From Lactarius indigo (taxonomy: Eukaryota; Basidiomycota; Agaricomycetes; Russulales; Russulaceae): a stretch of DNA of 64,000 nt. The DNA lies in contig JAFKAC010000085.1 in NCBI GenBank assembly GCA_025766275.1, positions 124,001 to 188,000 of the forward strand, in the 5' to 3' direction. Positions 58,085-64,000 of this stretch are shown here, piece after piece. How positions within the stretch are numbered: the first letter of the stretch is position 1; each line of letters starts with the position of its first letter. Made by a program: the position numbers and the translations under genes. Below the pieces are notes generated by a model. It did no database searches and was not told the origin of the DNA. It worked only from the letters and a program-made list of their open reading frames with translations.

Positions 58085-60420
58085 TCCCCGTTCTCCGTGA
58101 CGTCGTCTGAGTTCTCTGTATGAAGTTCGCGGTCCTCTCAGCTAGCAGGTCCCACCAGCACACAAACCTATTTCAGGAACGCAGACCGACCAGGTAGTAA
58201 CGAGTCGTCAAATGCTATTCTCGTGGTGATGGAATTTGAAAAAAAAAAACACTTGAAAAGGCGAATTTGCAGTGTCGGTATGTTGCCCGAGTCGTCCGCG
58301 AGTTACGACGAACAGGCTTTGGCTGGACAGGGTCGTGTGAGATGTGTCCGAAGAGTGGCGCCATATCCTTTGCGATTGGTGTACGGCTTTATACCCCCTT
58401 ATCTAGGGGTATAATCGTTCAGAATGGCATTCGTGTACATAACATGCCTTGCGTACCATCTGTGACTGTTATGTTTGACAATGCCGAATTGGCTGACTTC
58501 GTTTATTTTGTCTTCAAAGTCTTGACTTGGACGTCGACGTGTTGACGTCCTGCACTTTCGCGTTGATCTACTCACGCCGCCGCAAGCTCCCTTCACATTA
58601 GTTCTAGGTTCCTTTGTTCGTAGTGAGCTTTGTGGGTGACCCAGAACCTGTGCATTACCGCTCGGGCCTCCGTTGGACCCTGTCCCACGAGCTTCTTCAG
58701 ATAGTTCTCAGGATCAACAAGCCAAGAAAACGAACCACAAACGATAATCTCACTTCGACTCTGATTCCTTTGTAATCGTGTCTATCGGAGCGTCGGTGAA
58801 AGCGTATGTTGAAAGTCTTCTATGCGTTCAAAACAGACGATTTGTTTCCAATACAACCTAAGAGGCTCTCCAATTTTACAAGACCGTGTCAGAGGGGACA
58901 AATGAGATCACTCACAACGAGGATACTGACCCCGGTAAAGATGACCTTAGCGGGTGAGAATGTCCGACGAATCGGTGTATTATCAGAGTATAAGTCCTTG
59001 ACAGACTTATCAATATCTGCCAGGCCAACACCTTCATGGCGAAGGTGTTGGCTTGGTAGATGCCGGTCTTCACAGAAAACGCACAGAGGACCGTAAACGT
59101 CCTCTACGCGTTTTTTGCGAACACTCGGAGCCACCTTTCAACTTCACGTCTCTGTTCCGAAATATATTGAACCCATCGACCCAGGGCTTGGGGCTTGAAG
59201 GACAGTCTGAGTTGCGTGAGGAGAAATCGGATGCTTTCGGCGCTGGAAAGAGAGGAAAAGAGCGGTAAGATGTTTCTTGTGCGCTTGTGCTAGTCTCAAC
59301 TGAAAGGCGATGTAGTAGACGCACCGAGGTGACTCTGAGGTGGATTGCTGGCACGGCGAGTCCTGCTAGGAAATGTCGCAGGCGGAGATTGAACTCTTTT
59401 GGGCACCCGTGTTTCACAAAAACAGGCTTCCGTGACTACCAATGTGTTCCATTTGAATACATTTCATACATTTTGGGCACAGAACTCTATGTGGCACCTC
59501 ATTAAATGCATAACATTCATTCTGATAATTCTCTCCTCTCCAAGTGGGGAGTAGCAGAGCGACGTGTCAAGTGTTGGAATTTCAGGCACGTTGTGCGCTT
59601 GGGCGAGGGGAAGTCAGGGCCAGCAGGTCAGCACACAATATGTCTCAGGCTTGCAACAGACGAGGACCGAGTTTCTCTGCGACCTGGAGTGGTGATCTAT
59701 CCTATGTCCACCTATGTCGTTTAGGTATCCCATCGTGTCTTGAAGGGTCGTATTCCTGTGCTCTGCAAGTTAAGGAGTCAAAATGAATGTTTGTAGTACT
59801 TTGACTCAGAGAGCTTGTAGGTAGATTCGTGAAATATACCCTTGGCGTCTCGATCGGCTCGTGACATGTACTCTTCCAAGCCGGGCCTTGTATTGCTGTC
59901 GTTTAAGAAGTATCGGTCCGAGCAGTTCGTCGATTTGAGATACGGGCATACTAGTAACCGTCAATCAGCTGCTGCCGTGCGTCATTGAGGTTGAAAGAGG
60001 ACGGCAACGCCATAATGAATCTTGGTGCTGCGCGACAAGCTCAGCGACCCGCTCGGAGCAGGTCGCTGAGCTTGTCGCGCCACACTTCACAGGTGTGCCA
60101 CGTCTGCAACGGAGCGGCAGAACATGTAAGTAAATGCATATACAGAAGAGTGTTAGAGATGCCTTGGGCCGCCGACCTCGTAGAGCGCATGATTAATTGA
60201 AGGTGTTTTCACGGTGTCGTGCTCGAGCGTAATATGAAGGTCGATTGTGGTGTTGACAGGAGGGCCACCGAGGTGTTCCCAGGTAGGTGGGACAGCATCC
60301 TAGGTTTGCTTCACACACCACGTCGTCCATACGTCGTCCGTAGGTATCGCGAGAGGCGTCGCGAGGTCTGCGAGAGCACAGTGGGTGAGGTTAGAGGGCA
60401 GCGAGAGAGCCGGTGGTAGC
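58085..60420. repeat. Duplicated spacer blocks (copy 3, outside the array)
   Basis: Matches 27560-30000 and 35740-37000 in order, starting with fragment Y (58085-58163, minus strand). No NLR sequence lies next to it, although it sits only 1.2 kb beyond the NmrA-like gene. A hairpin unique to this copy is at 60030-60080. Confidence 0.55.
60030..60080. repeat. Perfect 20-bp inverted repeat
   Basis: Arms 60030-60049 and 60061-60080 are exact reverse complements (GCGCGACAAGCTCAGCGACC) with an 11-nt loop. The paralogous site near 29645-29670 has the loop and right flank but not the arms. Confidence 0.85.
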
Positions 60421-62836
60421 CCATGATTACAGCCTGAGAGGGTCACCAGTCACTGGCTTAAGAAGGCGAGAGGTCATGACCCCAGAGAGCGTTAGGAAAG
60501 AGCCTGGCTGGGAAGCAGATTGTTTGCGGCGCATCTCCGTGTAAGAGTAGAAATAGAAGTGGACCTGCGGGTGTTTCTATGGTATCAAGTTGATTCAACC
60601 CGTGAGCCACGGATCGACTGACATGAATTGACTCCAGCTGAGAATCTGAAGTCGGGTCAATACCACATGGCGTACATGGAGTATTCGAGGCCTCATGGAC
60701 CATAGCCCACGAGCAAGTCTTAAGCTCTATTGTTTTAGTCACGACCTCTAGGATCGAGCTGCTTGTATAGCCTTCAAGGTTGTGATCGGGTTTGTGGTTA
60801 AATACCCCTACGGAGAATACTTTGAAACCTTAGGTCTTACAGTCACCGGCTCTTGCGCCGGCTGTTCTCGTCGTCACGACGTGGCAATTGCTAGTCGGAA
60901 CTTCCATAGTTCGCATGCTTCCCATCTTGCGACTCACGGACTTCTCCAGACACGTGCGAAATGCGTACACTTACGACTTGCTATACTGTAGTCATTCGCT
61001 CTCGTTTGACTTTATCCATGGCGTGGGATAGCCACGGATTCAGTCTCCGCCCAAACATACTCGGATATTCATTCGTCTTGCTGAGTGTAATCTGTACTTG
61101 CCACAGAAATGCGCCTTCTTTTACGGAGAAGTACCTCTTCGTAGAAGAAGGCATTTTTTTGTTGCAACTCCCGGGTCACTGGTTTCTCTGGACATTGGCT
61201 GGCGCAGGGCGAGTCCGCGAGCAGCTTCCCGATAAATCCCCCATGAACGACACCTCATACTATACTTTATATATTTACCTTCTCAACGAGAACGATGGAG
61301 GTTTTTTTTTTTCTGAGGAAGCCGCGCTCGGAATGTACAGTCGCGGTCACGAAACCTTAGAGCAGAAGAGAGATATTAAGTTATAAGTGTAGGCTCATTT
61401 TCATCAACTCGACATATTTGAGCTGATCGTGGAGGGTCTGCGCAGTGTTCTCATCCGACGCACTCGTGTATTACAGTGACCGATTGCACGATCAGCATGG
61501 TCTCGCGCCTCTTGTCCGCTTGTACTTCCTTAAGAACGTGAACGTGAATGGAGGAAACTCGAGAGTTCCATCAAATCGCTCTTACAGTAAAGACCGTCGG
61601 TTCGGCAACTTGCCTCGCATGAGGTCAAATGGAGAACGATCGAGCATGTATGACGACCGCCGTATCCCTTTCACTTTTCTTGTGAAACCTGAACACCTTG
61701 AACGAATTCACCTGTGCGGGTGCCCAAACTCATCACGCATCAGACCCGAGTCCGAGCACCGGAACCATTTGAGCAAGCTCGGTCTGTACCGCACCAGAAC
61801 TTCGTGGAGCAACCAGCGAAACGGGCCTCTTTTTGGCAAAGCAATATGACTGCCTTCGCCGACTCTTCGCGGGTACTTCGGCCACAGAGATGACGCAATT
61901 CTATCCACCTCGCAAACAGGAATACTTTCCGCTAGCACGGACGCTTGGGATACCCCAGATCTACGTAAGTCGAATGATATCCGACGTTTGAACTCCTCTC
62001 TCCTTCTCTTTCGTTGGCCAACGACACCTCATCATCTGCTTGCTTGCCTGTACACATTTTCTTTCACCTTTTGTACTCCCGACCTTCTGGACCTTGGCCT
62101 CCCTCCGGAATAATCCCGTCGCTGTTTCTTGCGGTGGCGTGTACCATTTGAAATCACGCAGGTTCTGACTTGAATATATTCATATTGGACTTTTACCGGG
62201 AGACCTTCGGTCTACTTTCCAGTGCGATCCGAACAGCTGTGTTCGCGCGATAATGACCCGTTGAGTGACTGGCGGTGCAGCCGTAGCGCTGGCAGCAACG
62301 GCGTGCGTGAGGCAGCTGAGGCTTTCCAAAGGTAAATAGACCCAGCAGACCACGGTGCCACCCACGCACCCGAGTAAATCTCCTTTTTTCTAACAGTTGT
62401 TTCAAGGGAAAGAAGAAGCGTTGCAATTCATTAGAATGATCGTGATGGACTATATACATGCAGAATAGAGCATCGGGGAGCGTGAAGGTCGGTGGTAAGG
62501 GGACGTGTAGCGGCGTGAGGGGAACGTGGAAAACATAGAGAAGATCCAGCTCGTGAGTGACATCCTAGCTACGTGCGCGACAGATCGATAGCAATATATA
62601 ACAAAGGGGAGAACATATATCCATCCATATCCACAAAGAAACGGCGCAGCGCAGGAAGCGATGGGGGGGGGGGAGAAAGGAAAATAGTAAATAATGTGAT
62701 GCAAGCCGTGTCATGATGGTATAAACAACTGATGAGAAAGTGGGATACAAAGCGTGGAAGATCGAGAGAGATGAAGATGGGGAAAAAAAAAGATAGAAAT
62801 GGATGATAAGTGGGAACTAAGGTGGACGGGGATTTG
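60421..62836. other. Region without a convincing gene
   Basis: Open frames of 141 codons (60961-61386) and 134 codons (61445-61849, plus strand) have no motif I recognise. The second is fairly rich in Arg, Ser and Asn and might be a spliced gene relic. 62560-62830 is A/G-rich with a G tract near 62662 and is probably the 3' flank of the minus-strand gene that follows. Confidence 0.35.
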
Positions 62837-63999
62837 TTAATAACGCGCGCGTGATGGTTTTTTCACCACCGTCTTCCCGGTGACGAGTGCCTTGAGCGCG
62901 CGACCAACCACATTTGAGGCACCAGTGCGGTCATCCCGGTTGGAGGTATCAGTGCCCGTACTGCCAGGCTGCATCATCCCGAGCTCATCAACGTCAGTAC
63001 CAGCGAATTTGTCTTCGCTGGACACAGGCGGGGGCATCGGTCGACGTGTTGAATGGAAAAACTTCCCCGGGCTCCTCGACGAGGACGAGGACGCCACGCT
63101 CGACGAAACTGGCTTGACGTGGGATGATTGATAACCTTTGCCGACGCGCTTCACACCGCTGGTAGCCATGAGGAACCGGTCGTAAACACCTTCGACGTGG
63201 CGTTGGGTTGGAGAGTCCATGGCTGGAGACGGTACGAGTTGCTTGCGAGTAGGATATGGTTGCACAACGAATGGCGAGTCCATAAGGCTGTCACGGTCAG
63301 GGCTCGGGGGAGAGACATGATCGCTTGAACTCTCGGAAGTATCTGGATCTGCCGGGGTAATAGGATCTGGGGTAAAGAGGTTCCGATCAAGCACTGTGGA
63401 GAGACTTCTTGACTTGGCCGCAACTGCGCGATTAAATGAGCACCAAAGGAAATAATGTGTCGTAATTGTCACTCACGTTTATCCAATTCCAATTGCACCT
63501 TGGAGATAGGACGTATGAGGCGCTTCAAGTCGTTGGCCGATTTGGACTTCTCCCTGCGCTTCGACGGCGTCATGTCGACGTCGATGTCTAAGCTGCGCGA
63601 TTTCTCCGGCGAGCGGCCGAGCACTGTCGCACGGCGGGTAGGTCGCGGACTGTCAAACGAAAAAGCGGAACGAGAAGGGCCTTCTAGCTGGGGAGCACTA
63701 TCGTTCTGCGCAGATGCTGCCAACGAAAGGCCGCTCTGGTCTGCACTTGAGTCCTCCTCAAGGCGGAAGATCTGACTGGCAGTAAGGGCCTTGCGCGAAG
63801 GTCTCGCGGAGTTGCACGAGTTCTCATAAGAGCGGTCACGAGACGACCGGCGAGTCTGGGGTCCAGGAGCAACGGGAAGTGGAGGAAGCAAGCTGACATT
63901 CGACGATGCGAAATTTTTCCGAGCATCGGTGACAACCTCTGCAGCAGTTGGCATAAGTTGATTTTCCCAGCATGACAGGTAGCAGACGTACTCTCGACA
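62837..63999 (-). CDS. Ser/Pro-rich protein of unknown function, 5' end beyond the window
   Basis: Minus strand; exons from the window edge to 63477 and 63423-62837, joined by a GT-AG intron of 53 nt (63476-63424). The join reads ELDK|LAAKSRSLSTVLDRNL. The frame is open to the edge (YLSCWENQLMPTAAE), so the true start lies outside. Visible features are a basic segment (TPSKRREKSKS), a short amphipathic part around DLKRLIRPISKVQLELDK, and long Ser/Pro-rich, probably disordered stretches with many SP/TP sites, ending KKPSRARY and TAA. The style suggests a phospho-regulated scaffold or cytoskeletal protein, but I do not recognise the family. It is unlike the duplicated accessory DNA to its left. 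Confidence 0.7.
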
Positions 64000-64000
64000 T

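Overview
The window looks like nuclear DNA of a filamentous basidiomycete, most likely an Agaricomycete. Genes carry many GT-AG introns of about 46-60 nt, the NLR-type genes have the fungal Goodbye-NACHT-ankyrin layout, and the transposons are a chromodomain Ty3/gypsy element, a Ty1/copia element and a Tc1/mariner element. No rRNA, tRNA, CRISPR array or bacterial-type operon was seen. The window is mostly a fast-evolving accessory region, with ordinary genes only near the right end.

Layout. 1-1534: no recognisable gene. 1535-12924: a Tc1/mariner-like element with 55-bp perfect terminal inverted repeats and TA target duplications. It holds an intron-containing DD34E transposase (one premature TGA) and, on the opposite strand, a second gene of about 548 codons. 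A 7.83-kb chromovirus (4234-12063) with LTRs that look identical and a 5-bp target duplication has split that second gene. 13170-13442: a small TA-flanked MITE. 13680-20514: a full-length STAND/NLR gene encoding Goodbye, NACHT, about 26 ankyrin repeats and a C-terminal two-helix SLATT-like membrane domain. 21071-26662: a Ty1/copia element with TSD TCACT, one in-frame stop and LTRs differing at 10 sites. 26663-44757: duplicated spacer blocks holding two broken NLR copies (32552-34689, and 39785-40843 with only the 3' end) and three degenerate copies of an unrelated Ser/Pro-rich gene fragment. 44758-54857: a second large NLR gene whose ankyrin domain has grown to about 59 repeats, including four near-identical 594-bp units; an in-frame TAG separates its SLATT module. 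55864-56872: an apparently intact NmrA-like NAD(P)-binding gene. 58080-60420: another copy of the spacer blocks. 62837 to the right edge: the 3' part of an unrecognised Ser/Pro-rich gene.

How it fits together. By family knowledge, Goodbye/NACHT/ankyrin proteins are fungal STAND receptors: repeats sense a ligand, NACHT drives oligomerisation, and an attached domain executes a response, often cell death. Here the shared 3' exons encode a two-transmembrane SLATT-like domain, a type predicted to act as a membrane effector. The receptor would then carry its own membrane module at the C terminus. The locus seems to evolve by tandem duplication of whole gene-plus-spacer units, ankyrin-unit amplification and internal deletion. 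Transposon copies are decaying mainly by CpG-to-TpG/CpA changes. All gene models are hand-spliced from the sequence and are not transcript-supported.
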